Shown here in pieces: positions 49,935-61,013 of a stretch of 64,000 nt of DNA. The notes beneath the pieces are model-generated. The model saw only the letters and a program-made list of their open reading frames with translations. It did no database searches and had not been told where the DNA came from. The translations under genes were made by a program, and so were the position numbers. Source of the DNA: Phragmites australis (taxonomy: Eukaryota > Streptophyta > Magnoliopsida > Poales > Poaceae); assembly GCF_958298935.1 (NCBI RefSeq), contig NC_084938.1:26455501-26519500 (forward strand). The letters run 5' to 3'. Every line of letters starts with the position of its first letter. Positions within the stretch are counted from its first letter, which is position 1.

Positions 49935-50638
49935 CTAGCGCATCAACCCGTGCGACTGCACAGGCTAGAAATTTAGCTTACGGCTGAATTGTAGATATTT
50001 ATGTTAATAATAATTATATGCTAAGATACATCAATTATTTATATTTAAATATTATAATGTAAAATATAAATATAATTTTTGTTCATAATATTGGAATCAT
50101 GTTTATTATTTGTAAATAGATCTAATTTATAATTTTTATTTTATGTGTTATGCAAATTGATTTTTATTTGTTTCTTGATTTTTTGAAATTATTATTATTT
50201 TTAATGTCATCACCTTGTCTCATATTTTTTTTTTGAAATACATTATAAATTCTTTGATATTATTTTTGTGTGATAATCCGTAATATATGTTTATGTTCTG
50301 TTGTTTTAATTTTGTAATGTTTGATTATAATTGATTTGGAAAAGTGTGTTGATTGCTAACGTAACTAAGTTGGAGTTTACTAACGTAATTTTATTGGACA
50401 AATGATATCTACAACAAAAGGAGAAGGAAATGCAAGACACGAAGTAGTCTTGAGGCTGGACTCTATGATTTGTTTTTTAATCTTCTATATTGTTTCGTCT
50501 GGTTATTGATCTATAGTTACAGTTAGTTAATCAATTAATTCAACGATTGGATGTTTTGCTTTGTTATGAGAATTTCTAGGATTTTCTTAGGATTAACGTG
50601 GAGGCATCAAAAGGAGCCTCCAATTAGTAAATATAAGA
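49935..50638 (-). mobile_element. Helitron copy 2, non-autonomous, 704 bp, both ends present
   Basis: Read on the minus strand it starts TCTTATATTTACTAATTGG and ends with a hairpin (CCTGTGC/GCACGGG, 49947-49964), 8 spacer bases, then CTAG. It sits between A (49934) and T (50639). TC start, CTRR end, a hairpin about 10 bases inside, and A/T insertion without duplication are the diagnostic Helitron features. No Rep/helicase is encoded, so it would need an autonomous partner. It is inserted at the 5' end of copy 1, giving a head-to-tail pair. Confidence 0.85.
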
Positions 50639-51515
50639 TAAGATTATACATATATCTGATATAGTGAAGATCGCCGATTGACGCCCGTAGTTTTCTACGC
50701 AAAAATCGTGTCTCGTGTTCGATTATATCGTGTTTTATTCCTAACATATATGTTTGTATATATATAACAAGATCCAAGGTTATGGCCCTTGTTGCTCACC
50801 ACGGCTAGATCTGATGAAATGATGATGACAATAATCGCCCATCGTGATTCAAGAGTTGGATCGAATTGAACCGGCCACTGCCTCTCATTATGGCGTACGA
50901 GAATCATTGATCTGATCCATTCCATGACGGAATCAATTTCAGAACTAGACACATACAGATATGTAAAATGTTATCACTGCTCATATTTGTTAACAAAAAA
51001 AACTTTACTGGCATATAGCGCCGAAAGCTTCTGCATCGAAGCTGCTGAGCCAACCACATAAACCTTGATCTCGTTGACGACACAAAAAATGAACTGAAGA
51101 ATTAGTTCGGCGAAAGAGAAGTGGATAATTCGACCCCAAATGAAGTGGCTGCCATCACCGGATGCATTGAGCGAGGGCGACCCTGGAGGCAGCATCCCCA
51201 TCGTGCTCGTGCCATCCATCTCCCTGATGTGTCGACCCACGGAAAAGGAGAAAAAGAGCAGCGAGAAAAAGAAAATCGGAGAGTTGATAGATCGGAGCAA
51301 TGATGATAACTCGCAATGATCAACGATGCAATTCAGTTGTTAGGTGCGCCGTCGCCGTCGAACCGATTCGGGACAGGTTGACGTGCATCCAATCTAACCC
51401 CTCCCCAGCTCCCCTCTTCCCTCTGCAAAGTAAGACAATCTAGTGGAATCCCCAGATGCCACAGCTAATTCCCATTTCGGAGCGATTCGCCTTGCTATGC
51501 TTTAGGAGCCGTCCA
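50639..51515. other. Intergenic, possible orphan first exon on minus strand
   Basis: A minus-strand frame (to about 51226 from M-D-G-T-S-T-M-G-M-L-P-P-G, with an upstream pyrimidine-rich leader) has hydrophobic segments and stops by 50974. I recognise no family. No following exon is found before the Helitron pair. Confidence 0.25.
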
Positions 51516-51604
51516 AATCGTCACGAACAATCACTGACAAATAGGCCCGGCCGACCGGGTGGGTTTCCGGCGAGCCTGCTTCTCAGTGACCGTTCATGAC
51601 GATT
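51516..51604. repeat. Inverted repeat with 22-bp arms
   Basis: The left arm AATCGTCACGAACAATCACTGA (51516-51537, shown in part) pairs with 51583-51604 with about three mismatches around a 45-bp GC-rich loop. It is probably a small MITE or hairpin remnant. Confidence 0.6.
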
Positions 51605-52970
51605 ATGCAAAGTTGGTGCTGAGAAAGATCAGAAGCATGCACTTGTGGTCTGGTCCACAAAGGCATTGATGCCCATGTAAAGAGTTTACGATGTGGCTAG
51701 CTCACTATCTACTGGAAGCATAAGCCTTAACACTGCCAACTGGTTCTTGCACTGTCATGGGGCCATGACCCATTGGCCCGGACCAAGTGCAGCTGCAATT
51801 GGAGCTACTAGTATTGACAAACCATGTCTAAGTGATGATACTCTAATCCATTGCATGGGGATTAGGAGATGGGTGCCATGGAAGAAATGGGGGCAATAAC
51901 TAATAATGGGGTATTGTTATGGACTTATGGTGGAGCTGATTCTGCGGTTTGTGTTGAAGTCAGGTGGATCAGGATAGATCTCATGAGGAGGAGAGGAGAG
52001 TTCAGCCCATGATCCACTATTATTATGGGATTCAACTCTCAGGAGCCATGGTTCGTCCATGCCCGAGTCTGGCACCTACCCTGTCTCCAATGTGTTTTGG
52101 GTCTTGAGTGAACCATCCCCCACACGACCACACTTCTGTCCAATTTGGCCACCTTCTTCCCTGTTCTTAATGGTGCCGTGGTTTATCATCATTGTGATTT
52201 GTGGTCTCTAAATGAGAAGCTAAGAACAGATGTGCCCTTTCACTGACGCTGCAAATTGGTACGAACAAACCTGATCCTATTTTTGGGGCAAGATTTGAGA
52301 ATACCAAATATTGAGGCAAGAACTGATATGAAATGAAGTTCAGGGACCGAATCCAGATTTTTTCAAGACTCATTTAAAAAAAAAATCGTTCGTTAAAAAC
52401 CATTGAACTTTATTCGCTAAAGTTAACGTAACTGGCCCTAAGCTTTCGGCCTTTAAATCTCCTCTCGAATGAAATGAGGCGCTGGACCAAGCACGGAGTA
52501 GGAACAAGGACAATGAAATCAGCTACCGTTAGACTTGTCTGCCGGAGCCATAGTGGCCCAGGAGGCCAGCACGCAGACATACAGTGGGCGCGCAACGCAA
52601 CAGTTGGCTTAATGAGTCTTGCCACTTTCCCACGGCAGATCAGATCCCCTCCCGCTTCTCAAGGAGAAACCTACCGCTCTATCACTCCTACCAGCCTGCA
52701 CTGTACTTCTAGCACTCCATTGCCGCAGCGGATCTTCTCATCCTCAGGAGAGCAGGGCCTGAAGCCCTGAACCGAATTCGGGACACCTCTGGAACACAGG
52801 GATTTCATTTCACCCAATTGAGTTTTAGTTCACCTATGCATCAGCAAAGTCAGATGCTAGTATGCAACGAGCATTGCTGTTGGGCCATTTGGCCATTCCT
52901 TGAGGCGGTCTAGCAGAGTTGAGCCTAGCTAGAGAGCATGTGTTGCTCCCAGAGCCAGTGAGCCAATGCC
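51605..52970. other. Intergenic, no gene recognised
   Basis: Mixed-composition DNA. The frame at 52474-52770 (+) has no recognisable domain. No transposon ends were found. Confidence 0.4.
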
Positions 52971-52974
52971 TATG

Positions 52975-53283
52975 TGCGATGGTGCAGAGGCCGCCGGCGG
53001 TGGTGAGGTGGTGCGTAAGCCGATGATGGTGTAGAGGTTGGAGGCCAGCCGATGATGGTGTGAAGGCCGGAGGCCGAGGTGGTGCAATTGGTGCGGAGGC
53101 CAGAGGTTGTATGGTGTGCGGAGGCCAACAATAATGTGGTGGTGCGATAGCTCAGAGATGGTAATGGTGTTGTGTGGAGGCCGACGGTGCGTTTGGTGTG
53201 GAAGTCGGCAATGGTGCGGTTGGTGCAGAAGCCAGTGATGATATGATGGTGCAGAGGCCGGTGGTGGTACGGTGTTTCGGAGG
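52975..53283. repeat. GGTGCGGAGGCC-type minisatellite
   Basis: Imperfect repeats of about 20-36 bp built on GGTG.(G/A)GAGGCC followed by GATGGT-like or AATGGT-like words. Open frames across it on the minus strand (H/P/T-rich) are produced by the repeat and are not genes. Confidence 0.8.
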
Positions 53284-54238
53284 GCCGGGGCATGCAATTA
53301 GTTAATGCAGAGTATAACAGTGTTGATGTGGTTTTCTTGCCTAACTGATCAAAGTGGGCATCTATTATATTATTATTTAAAGAGAAAAATAAGCTATCAT
53401 GTTCGCTTATAAAGTCACGAAATTATCATATTAGTTAAAAAAAGATATAAACCATTCATTGTTATAAATTTCTAACAATCTAGATTAAACTAAAGAGCAC
53501 TTATCAAATACGATTAATAAATAGTTAAATTCGAAAGCCGGAAAGTCCATATCAAATACGATTAATAAATACATAAATTCGGAATAAAAAATTATAGAAA
53601 ATTAGCAGTTTGATTTTCATATGGTTTGAGAAACAAAATATCTAAATAAAAAGTCCAAATAAAATAAAATAAATAATAATTAAAATTGGTGTTATAATAG
53701 AAAAAATAAGGATCGATATGAAATATAGTCTTATAAAAAAATAAATTATTATAAAAATTAAATACCTAAATAAAGAGTTCATATAAAATACAACTAATCA
53801 ATAGCTAAAATTCATAATGAAAATAAAAAATAAAATGCTTACTAAGATAATAGATAAAGGAGCATTGTGTAGATCAAAATCGTCACATCAAGTAGGTAGC
53901 AATTAAGGCACATCACACAGGCAAGCAAAATCTATTCTGATTTTAGTTGTGTTATCTACATCTGACACAGATATACGATTTGGGTACAAGTTTAGAGTAT
54001 AAATAATTTTCTTTTCCACTAACATAATTTATATTTTTTCTTCTAATTTTATGTGTTTTGTAACCAAATGATACTAACCTCATATAAAAATAAAGAGATT
54101 AATTTTTAATTAAAAAAATCCTAACAAAATATTACAGCAAGATTAATCACACTATTAGCGTAGATCACCCTACTAATTAGTATTGTTATAGGTAGTGGTA
54201 GTTTTTTTTTTCCTTATGTTTTCTCCTTCTTGATAGTG
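53284..54238. other. AT-rich spacer with short direct repeat
   Basis: ATCAAATACGATTAATAAAT occurs at 53503 and again at 53551 (48 bp apart), with a weaker third copy near 53785. No gene is visible. Confidence 0.45.
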
Positions 54239-54241
54239 TAA

Positions 54242-55260
54242 GAGCATCTCCAAGAGCCTCTTTATTTGACTCCTTATAGCTAAATTTAGAGATTTATGAG
54301 CTAAAATCGTTCTCCAACAGATTCTCTATCTTCTTCCCTATCTTTACCAACCCCCTATCCATCCTCTTCCACCTCTACTTTTGGAGAGTGACTCCCGTTC
54401 CCTATCCTCAGCCGCGCCCGCCCGCCCTCCTTGCCATCCCGCGCCCGCACCCAACTGCCCATCCTCCCGCGCTCAACTGTCGGCCCTCCCACGCCGCCCT
54501 TGAGCTGGTCCCTGAAACCGATGGAGCCGGACTTTTTGGACTCGGTTTGCCAATGACGACCGCAGCGACCGTGGTGGCCGTTTCGCTCCGGCCGCCCCAG
54601 GGCGCAACCTTTGCAGCAAGAAACCTCAAACTCGAGACCGAATCGTCCCCAAAGGTGGGGCTTTCAACCGGGATCCTTGAACCATAAACCAAATTAGCCG
54701 CGAACAAGGGCCAATCAGCCGGTCGGCCACCACTAACAAGGCGAAGATTGGATTTTTCGATGGCGGAGTCACGAAACCTTCAACCTGTGGGAGCAAACAT
54801 CAAAGCCCGAGAATCTCCCTGCCGGCAATGCAGCTGCCGCCTCCCTCCCCGCCACCTTAGCCTCTTGGACGCAAGAGCTAGGATTCATGAAGTACCAAGC
54901 CCTACCATTTGTAGCCTTGTACTAGTACTAAGATGATAAAGGGAGCTAGGAGCTAGGACATGGGACAGCAGAGGAGGGAGGACGGTAGAGGAGGGAGGAC
55001 AAGAGAGAGAACAAAATGCTTGTGTGTAGTTGACGAGCACGACCGGGGCAGCCGCAGCAGCAGGGGCAGCAAGCGGGTGAGGCCGTCATATGCGTGTGTA
55101 TGACGGATGATGTCTATCCGTCGGTGACATATGAGTGAAAATATAGGGAATAAGATATTCAGAGTTTGTTAGAGAGGAAGAAGATTTTAAAAATATTTTA
55201 AAAAAAACTCCCTATATAACTATATAAAAGGTAAGTTTTAAAAAACCTTTGGAGATGCTC
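54242..55260. mobile_element. PIF/Harbinger-type element, 1019 bp, GC-rich interior
   Basis: Ends are GAGCATCTCCAA and its reverse complement TTGGAGATGCTC, flanked by the 3-bp duplication TAA (54239-54241 and 55261-55263), the classic Harbinger/Tourist target. The outer parts are AT-rich, while 54390-55110 is GC-rich with a proline/alanine-type frame (54388-54687) that could be captured or neutral sequence. No transposase DDE motif is seen, so it is non-autonomous. Confidence 0.82.
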
Positions 55261-55263
55261 TAA

Positions 55264-55559
55264 GCCCGTCCGGACTAACTTCTTTAACAATACAATATGT
55301 GCGAGGGAAAGTAGGTCCCTGGCTGTGGCTTAGTTTGGTACTCCCGTCTCGTACCGTGTACGCACGCCAAACGTAATAGTGGCATGTGGCCCATAATCAA
55401 GCGCACCTGCCGGTATGCTTACGGGTACGGTTGATGCGCCGCGCCGCGCCGCATGTGACCTCTCATTCTCTCGTGCAGCTCTCTCCCACCGTTAGCCCTG
55501 TCTTGATCGATGCAATGCACGCGACGCCTTCGTAGGCTCGTGCTCTGTTGGGTTTCAGC
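55264..55559. other. Intergenic, no gene recognised
   Basis: Short mixed stretch between the Harbinger element and the lectin gene region. CGCCGCGCCGCGCCGC near 55437 is a small GC repeat. Confidence 0.4.
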
Positions 55560-55691
55560 ATGGAACCTGTTGGAGGCGGCGGACGCCAGAGACCTAAGAC
55601 GTCGTCTAAGCGGCAGGTTCAGATTTGTAGTTGTGTTGGCCATGCAGCCTTTGTCGAAGGCCAAAAGATGCATGCAGGTTTACTGAGGTAG
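55560..55691 (+). pseudogene. Possible PPR-repeat fragment
   Basis: A 44-codon frame from ATG to TAG whose second half reads Q-I-C-S-C-V-G-H-A-A-F-V-E-G-Q-K-M-H-A-G-L-L. That resembles the recurring A-C-x-x-L-A-A-L-x-x-G-K-x-x-H-A pattern of plant PPR proteins. Only one partial motif is present. It could be a shredded gene fragment or coincidence. Confidence 0.25.
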
Positions 55692-55855
55692 CATGAACAG
55701 AAATATTGACGAGCTTTAACAATCAAGGATGGACGGTGAGGAGGAGGAAGAAGGATACAAAGAGGAACGGAGTGATGAATTACATGAGCCGTAACTAAGT
55801 TCGTCAGGGTCAATGCAGCTATCAGTTCTGTACTGCTCTTCTCTGTCCTGTCCTG

Positions 55856-56437
55856 TCAGTGCTGTTCTGTCCTGACGTAGGTGCCGAGTGCGTCGAGGTG
55901 GCGACCAGAACGCGCGTGGAAGCCGAGGATCTTGCCGCCGGCCGCGGGGAGCGCGAATGGGACGCCGTCCTGCTGCCCGAACGGCCCGTACGCGCGGAGG
56001 TTGCTGACGAAGCTGAGCGACCTCACGACGAAGTTGCCCTCGAACTGGCCGCAGTGTCCTTCCACGCAGGTGAAGTACTCGTCCGGCCGCAGGCAGATCT
56101 GCCAACGATGCATGCATGCATGCATGAAATCGATTGAGAGAAATCATGCACAATGCTGTACATGCAACGCACGATTGCACGTTGGTTACGATTGATTTCC
56201 GCTGATGAGGGTGAGAACGTGGTGTGTTACCTCGGAGAGCCCTCCGCCGGGTCCGCCCCACAGGTCGATCCACTCCTCCCGGCCGTTCCGCTCGTACAGG
56301 ACGGACATGGCGTCGACGGTGTCGCCGTGGCGGACGACGACCTTGACGACGCGGTCCACGCCGCGCATGTCCACGTCCCGAGCGTTGCCCCCGCCTCCGC
56401 CGCAGGGCCCCATTCTCACGACGACCGATCCCTGCAT
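55856..56437 (-). CDS. Jacalin-related lectin, single domain, 2 coding exons
   Basis: It is a predicted carbohydrate-binding lectin, probably of the mannose-type jacalin family and cytosolic/nuclear (no signal peptide seen). Exon 1 is 56437-56231 (69 codons) and exon 2 is 56098-55856 (80 codons plus TGA), joined by a GT-AG intron of 132 bp in phase 0. The 149 residues cover one jacalin beta-prism domain and no more. Landmarks are V-V-R-M-G-P-C-G-G-G-G-G (the glycine loop near the sugar site), G-D-T-V-D-A-M-S-V-L-Y, L-W-G-G-P-G-G, F-E-G-N-F-V-V-R-S-L-S-F-V-S-N, Y-G-P-F-G, and the closing G-R-H-L-D-A-L-G-T-Y-V with its binding aspartate. The chosen ATG is 8 codons before the first conserved residues. 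A splice acceptor (GTGTTCAG) lies 12 bases upstream of it, so an unseen short first exon, or a 5' UTR intron, is possible. Confidence 0.88.
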
Positions 56438-56759
56438 CTCGTCACCGGGCTGAACACGAGAAAGGTGTGTGCAGTTCAGCTGGGATGGGACGACAGAGGC
56501 TTGAATTTGTGGTGTGTCACGAAGCCAACCGCTGGCAGTTGGCAGTGGTACGTGCCTGGCACTACCATTGCACAATTGCGCGTCTACGTTTGCACCGTGT
56601 AGACGTACATTTGAATTTCGGGAGAACAGGTAATGCCATCTGCTGGACAGGCTGTGCGTCAGCTTTCCTTGCATTTCCACACGATTTCAGGTATGCACGT
56701 CGTGATCGCCGGAGGCAAACGCAGGTCCCACCCAGTATCGGAAGCTCCGGAGACACCAT
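56438..56759 (-). promoter_or_regulatory. Lectin gene upstream region
   Basis: About 320 bp between the start codon and the MITE. It may hold a leader intron ending at GTGTTCAG (56450-56457 on the plus-strand complement). I see no convincing TATA box in it. Confidence 0.35.
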
Positions 56760-57135
56760 GGGCGTGTTTGGTTGCTCTTATTGAGTTTTATAGAGCTGCA
56801 ATGTATATTTTGGATGAGTAAAAGTAGTGTGAATGGATGTAGTGATTTTGAAGAAAGAGTGTTTAGTTGTCTGTATAGTCACATGCAATAACCTTGTACC
56901 TGAGACTAACGAGTGGATCCATTGTAGTACTATAGCAAATGCAATGTATATATCGGGTCAGGCTCTATAGATAAGCTCGATTCAGATGTATACACCGGAC
57001 CAGATTTCAACTGTATAATTGCATCCACGGATGCAGAGAGGAACAGTATATACAGACAAACAAACGATCTTCTCCGTATAAATATGCACATGGACAAAAT
57101 CAGAATACCCCTGATACGAGTAATCAAACACGCCC
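56760..57135. mobile_element. Tourist-like MITE, 376 bp, upstream of the lectin gene
   Basis: Ends are GGGCGTGTTTGGTTGCTC and, reversed, GGGCGTGTTTGATTACTC, with the 3-bp sequence CAT on both outer sides (56757-56759 and 57136-57138). No coding region. GGGC..GTTTGG-type ends are widespread in grass Tourist-like MITEs. It lies about 320 bp upstream of the lectin start codon. Confidence 0.8.
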
Positions 57136-57199
57136 CATGTGTGCCTCTGGGCTCCAGCACTAAGCTCGGTCTAGTGTCCTGCACGGTCCGACCCACATA

Positions 57200-57850
57200 A
57201 ACCTAATAGGCTGTGCCATACGTCTGTTTAAAAATTGGTAAGAATATGCTACCATCGCCCTTGCATTTCACGAGAACAAGATATCACCCAATAAACGAGC
57301 GAGATCTTGTGGCCCCCGATGCTTTTCAGTGGGCGAGAACTTCATATCGCACACTGAACGAGCGAGATCTTCATGGATGCGACGTCGGACAGGCCTACCC
57401 AGAAGGTCTCTCCCGTTCCGTGGGCGAGATCTTCTAGGTATAAAGTATCGCTGGTGCGCCCCTACCGATGTCAGCCTATCATTTGCACAACACCCAGCTG
57501 AGAGAGGGAGGAGAGGAAGAGAGGGGGAGGGAGGGGAGGGGAGGAAGAAATTTGTGACGAAGCTCTGCTGAAATAAAGAGCTATGTTAGTTTTTTTTTAT
57601 TGGTAGGTTTTGACATAGGTTAGAGATTAGATCTAGGTTTTTTTTATAAATCCGGTAGAATAGCCACTAGACGTAGGTTAGGATATAGATCTAGGTTTAA
57701 AATTAGGGTTAGACATAGTATAGCAATTAGATTCTGTGTGTACGCACATTTTAGCAATTAGATGTAGTATTTAGAAATATTGTAGTCATAAGTTAGTTAG
57801 TAGATGTAAGATTTGGATGTGTTTGATGTAGAGATCCGAGAATATTTTGT
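57200..57850. other. Direct repeats and purine-rich tract, probable MULE end region
   Basis: AACGAGCGAGATCTT occurs at 57293-57307 and 57357-57371 (64 bp apart), with a related GGGCGAGATCTTC at about 57422. A purine-only tract (GGGAGGAGAGG-like) fills about 57497-57550. T-rich DNA follows with repeated TTAG..TTAGATCTAGGTTT. It precedes MULE-derived coding remnants and may be the element's terminal region. Confidence 0.4.
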
Positions 57851-57949
57851 TGCAGTATAGAATACATGTTAGGTCATGCTTGTAATGAATTTTCTATTGT
57901 AGATGTAATTTTACATAATTATTTATGTTTTACCGCAATAATGTTAGTT

Positions 57950-59123
57950 TTTTGTCGATGGCTGTTAGGTATGTCGGACATGTGGCAGTTTAGAATTTTT
58001 TATGGGGACAGTGAAATATTATATAGTCTGAAAGGGGTAGTACTATCTATATTTCAGTCAATAGACAAGGGTATCTCCAGATATATACACAAAAATATCA
58101 GACACTTGTACGCCTGGCTACCAGGGGTTCAAAATAGACCCCGAGGTTCACGAGATGACTATTAGCATTATATGCAACTGTCTGAGAGATGGTGTGTACT
58201 GGGAGGTGTACTCGTTCGGAGAAGATCAAGTGTGGAGAAGGTACCTGCATGATATTGTGCAAAGAGGTTGGCCTCCTATGTTGCTTATGCAATGGAAGAA
58301 TAAAGAGGTAATTTGGGAGATGGAGGGTGGGGGTACGTGGAGGAGGAGGGTGATGAGGAGGAATATGATGATGATGTCGATCCGGATGGTGGATATTTAT
58401 CAGATTATCCGACTGAACCAATCGATAAGGCAGACGAGGGGGAACGAATCCCTTCTCTAGTTGAACATATTATGATATGCACATTACAAGTCAAATACAA
58501 ATCAAATCCTCGGTCAAACGTTAGAACGCATCCACATTACTCCTAGTTATTCCTTCGAGCCACAGTGCACACGTACCCAGAGTAGAAGAAGAGAGAGATG
58601 GAGCTACAGATAGAAGCGCACGAGGCACTCATGCCACGGTGCAATTGTGGTAAAATAGCACACCAGAAATCGTTCCCGCTTGCCACGATTGCTTGGTACC
58701 GATGTGGGATAAGTGAACATGAGATCCTACCGTGCTACGAATTTCATCTATTTCACTTGCTTTCCTCCAACAGTACGACAAGTCTAGGTGCAAGTACGAA
58801 TGATACTCGAACGAAGAAGAGTACACGAACATCAACTACGGCTACGAGGAGCCTGAGGCAATGAGGCATGTGGATGTTGAATGGCCGAAGATGAGGCTAC
58901 ATGAGCTTAATGAAGAGTTGTGGGATCATACCTCACTACATGCGGTACCATGCAGGTTCCTTCACAATGCGTGTGTAGCCTACCAGCTATGCCGGGGCCT
59001 GTGGCACATGGACTGACACAAGGGTACGTGTGCAACAAGTCTTACCCCTATGGATGCAACTTTCAAGAGATCCGCTGGGAATATCCGGATGAGCAACCTC
59101 CATCTTTTTCATCAATCCAATAG
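57950..59123 (+). pseudogene. MULE-associated gene remnant with zinc-GRF-like end
   Basis: Frame-shifted pieces match, in order, a protein type often found in grass MULEs. First comes F-G-D-S-E-I-L-Y-S-L-K-G-V (about 58000-58040). Then G-F-K-I-D-P-E-V-H-E-M-T-I-S-I-I-C-N (58125-58178), Y-W-E-V-Y-S-F and W-R-R-Y-L-H-D-I (58198-58255), and an acidic block E-E-E-G-D-E-E-E-Y-D-D-D-V-D (58330-58380). Further on is a cysteine-patterned part, C-N-C-G-K-I-A-H-Q (58639) and C-V-C-S-L-P-A-M-P-G-P...C-N-K-S-Y-P-Y-G-C-N-F (58970-59080), like GRF-type zinc fingers. Transposase proper is not seen. The assignment rests on recalled family patterns, so it needs a protein search. Confidence 0.5.
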
Positions 59124-60189
59124 AAGTTTTCTTGCATTCAGCAATCTATCTTTCCATAAGGCATGCTTCATTTAGCGATGAGAACTACAAGCCATTATAA
59201 CTTGTCATAGATTGTCTAGGGATAGGGTAAGAGTCGGTGCATATTGTCTTATGTACTATAGCCGTATACATGCAACAAATGCGTATGATGAGCCTTATAT
59301 GTGATGTACTTTGCTTTCATCAATGAAATGACTGAGATTTATCATTATTTTCACGTCCCAAAGCTGTAATTACGTAATTAAGCCTAATCATGCTTCATAA
59401 GCATTATTTTTAATTTTGAGTAATTTTATTTTAGAGTATTGGAGCACTTGATTTTAAGTCAATTGGATGAGAGAAAGAAATAAATTTACAGTTGAAACGA
59501 GCTTCTTTCTCTAGCATGTGGGGCCCATATGGATGGCCAACCACCGCATCTCCTCTTGGGGCAGCAGCTCCCACCAAATCCCTCTCCCCCTCACTCTCCC
59601 AGCTCTCTCTCACTCCCACCGTGCTCTCTCTCACTCCCTCCCATTTCCAACTAGCCAAGGAGAGAGTAGCCCCTTCTCTCTCAAGCTCTCTCTCTTTGTC
59701 CCTCGATTCCTCCCTCTAGAAGCCGAATCGAGGTATGCATGTGGTATTCACGTGATCACTATCTCATAAGCTTTCCATCCATCCAATTCATTTGTGTTTT
59801 CCCAGAAGATTCAAGTTGTTCTTGATGTTCTTGGTGTTTTTGCTTGAAGCACGAGAAACTGCGGTTGGACTCCTCTTCCCGGACGATTTCTTTGTTTCCT
59901 TTATCATTCGATGGTCGCCAACCTCCATAAGCACCGTGGGTAAGTCTCTTAGGCTTCTCTTGGCAAGAATGTGTGAATTGGTGGGTCGATTTCGAGTTTG
60001 GAGCTAAGTTTGTGGAGATCTCGAATTCTTGACCTTTGGAGCAAAAAGAGAGGATTTAGATAAGATTTGTATTAGGAATCATATTGCTAGGTTAGTGAGT
60101 GAGTTCTAGACTCTATGAACTATCTCAAATATGTTTTTCTTTGATTTAGATAGGCTCGCAAATCATATTGATCTTCTTTTCCTCCTAGA

Positions 60190-60610
60190 AGCAACCTCTC
60201 TGGATAACCTGGATAGTCCAGGTAGAACCCGGATTGTCTAGGTAGCCCAGTGAAAACCCTGATGAATTGCTAAAAAATCGTCAGAGTTTAGGGTGTAAGT
60301 TGAGTCTAGAATCTTTTGTATAGTGTATATGTATGTTTATGTAGGATAGACTTAACATGTGAGTCGAATAGGTCGAGGAAGATCATCGAGAAGTGCAAGT
60401 CTGCCCAACCCGGATAGTCCGGGTTAAACCCGGAGGATCCAGGTTAATTCGATTTAGATTTAGCATAGAACCCTCACTCGGACATTCTGGCCTAACTCGG
60501 AGGTTCCAGACTCAGCCAGACCTTCCGAGTTAATTTAAAAATGGCTAACTGAGAACCCTTGTTCAGAATACAACCCGGATGTTCTGAGTTCGACCCGGAG
60601 TCTCCAGCCT
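60190..60610. repeat. Cluster of CCGGA...TCCGG dyad motifs
   Basis: At least ten variants of (A)ACCCGGA.(T/G)(G/A)TCC(G/A)GGTT or GGA(G)GTTCC are spread over about 400 bp in both halves of a dyad. They look like decayed copies of one palindromic unit. Confidence 0.55.
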
Positions 60611-61013
60611 CCTGTTAGCTCTCTGGAGTCATTTAGATCGCAAAGTTTACTATTATTTCGCATGTCTTGCACATTTAGCTTGTTGTTATGCATACTGTAT
60701 CATACATTTTCGCACCTCATTCATGCTCATCATTGCATTCATTCTTCTTTAGTGAACGAGGATCCGAAGCATGACGCGAGTGTGGTTAAAGGTGACATCG
60801 AGCCATATGGAGTTTGTAAATTCTATGTGGGTAGCATCAGGCAGCCGCCTGAGCAGCAAGGCAAGCATCTAAGCATATTTCTCTCATTAATTTGGATCAT
60901 ATGTGTCTAATGTGATAAAATATACTTTATGTACTTTATACATGTTTGTTGAGTCGATGTCGGGTCTTCTATGGGTAGAATCTATGTTGATACAATACAC
61001 TCCGTCTTGAGCT

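Noticed and set aside
52929..53297. Two His/Pro/Thr-rich minus-strand frames
   Set aside because: Produced by the GGTGCGGAGGCC minisatellite; the repeat reads open in more than one frame.
55716..56273. 185-codon minus-strand frame across the lectin gene
   Set aside because: It runs out of frame with the jacalin exons and through the intron. The spliced 149-residue lectin explains the region.
59492..59769. Serine/leucine-rich frames
   Set aside because: Derived from CT-rich microsatellite-like DNA in an LTR-type region.
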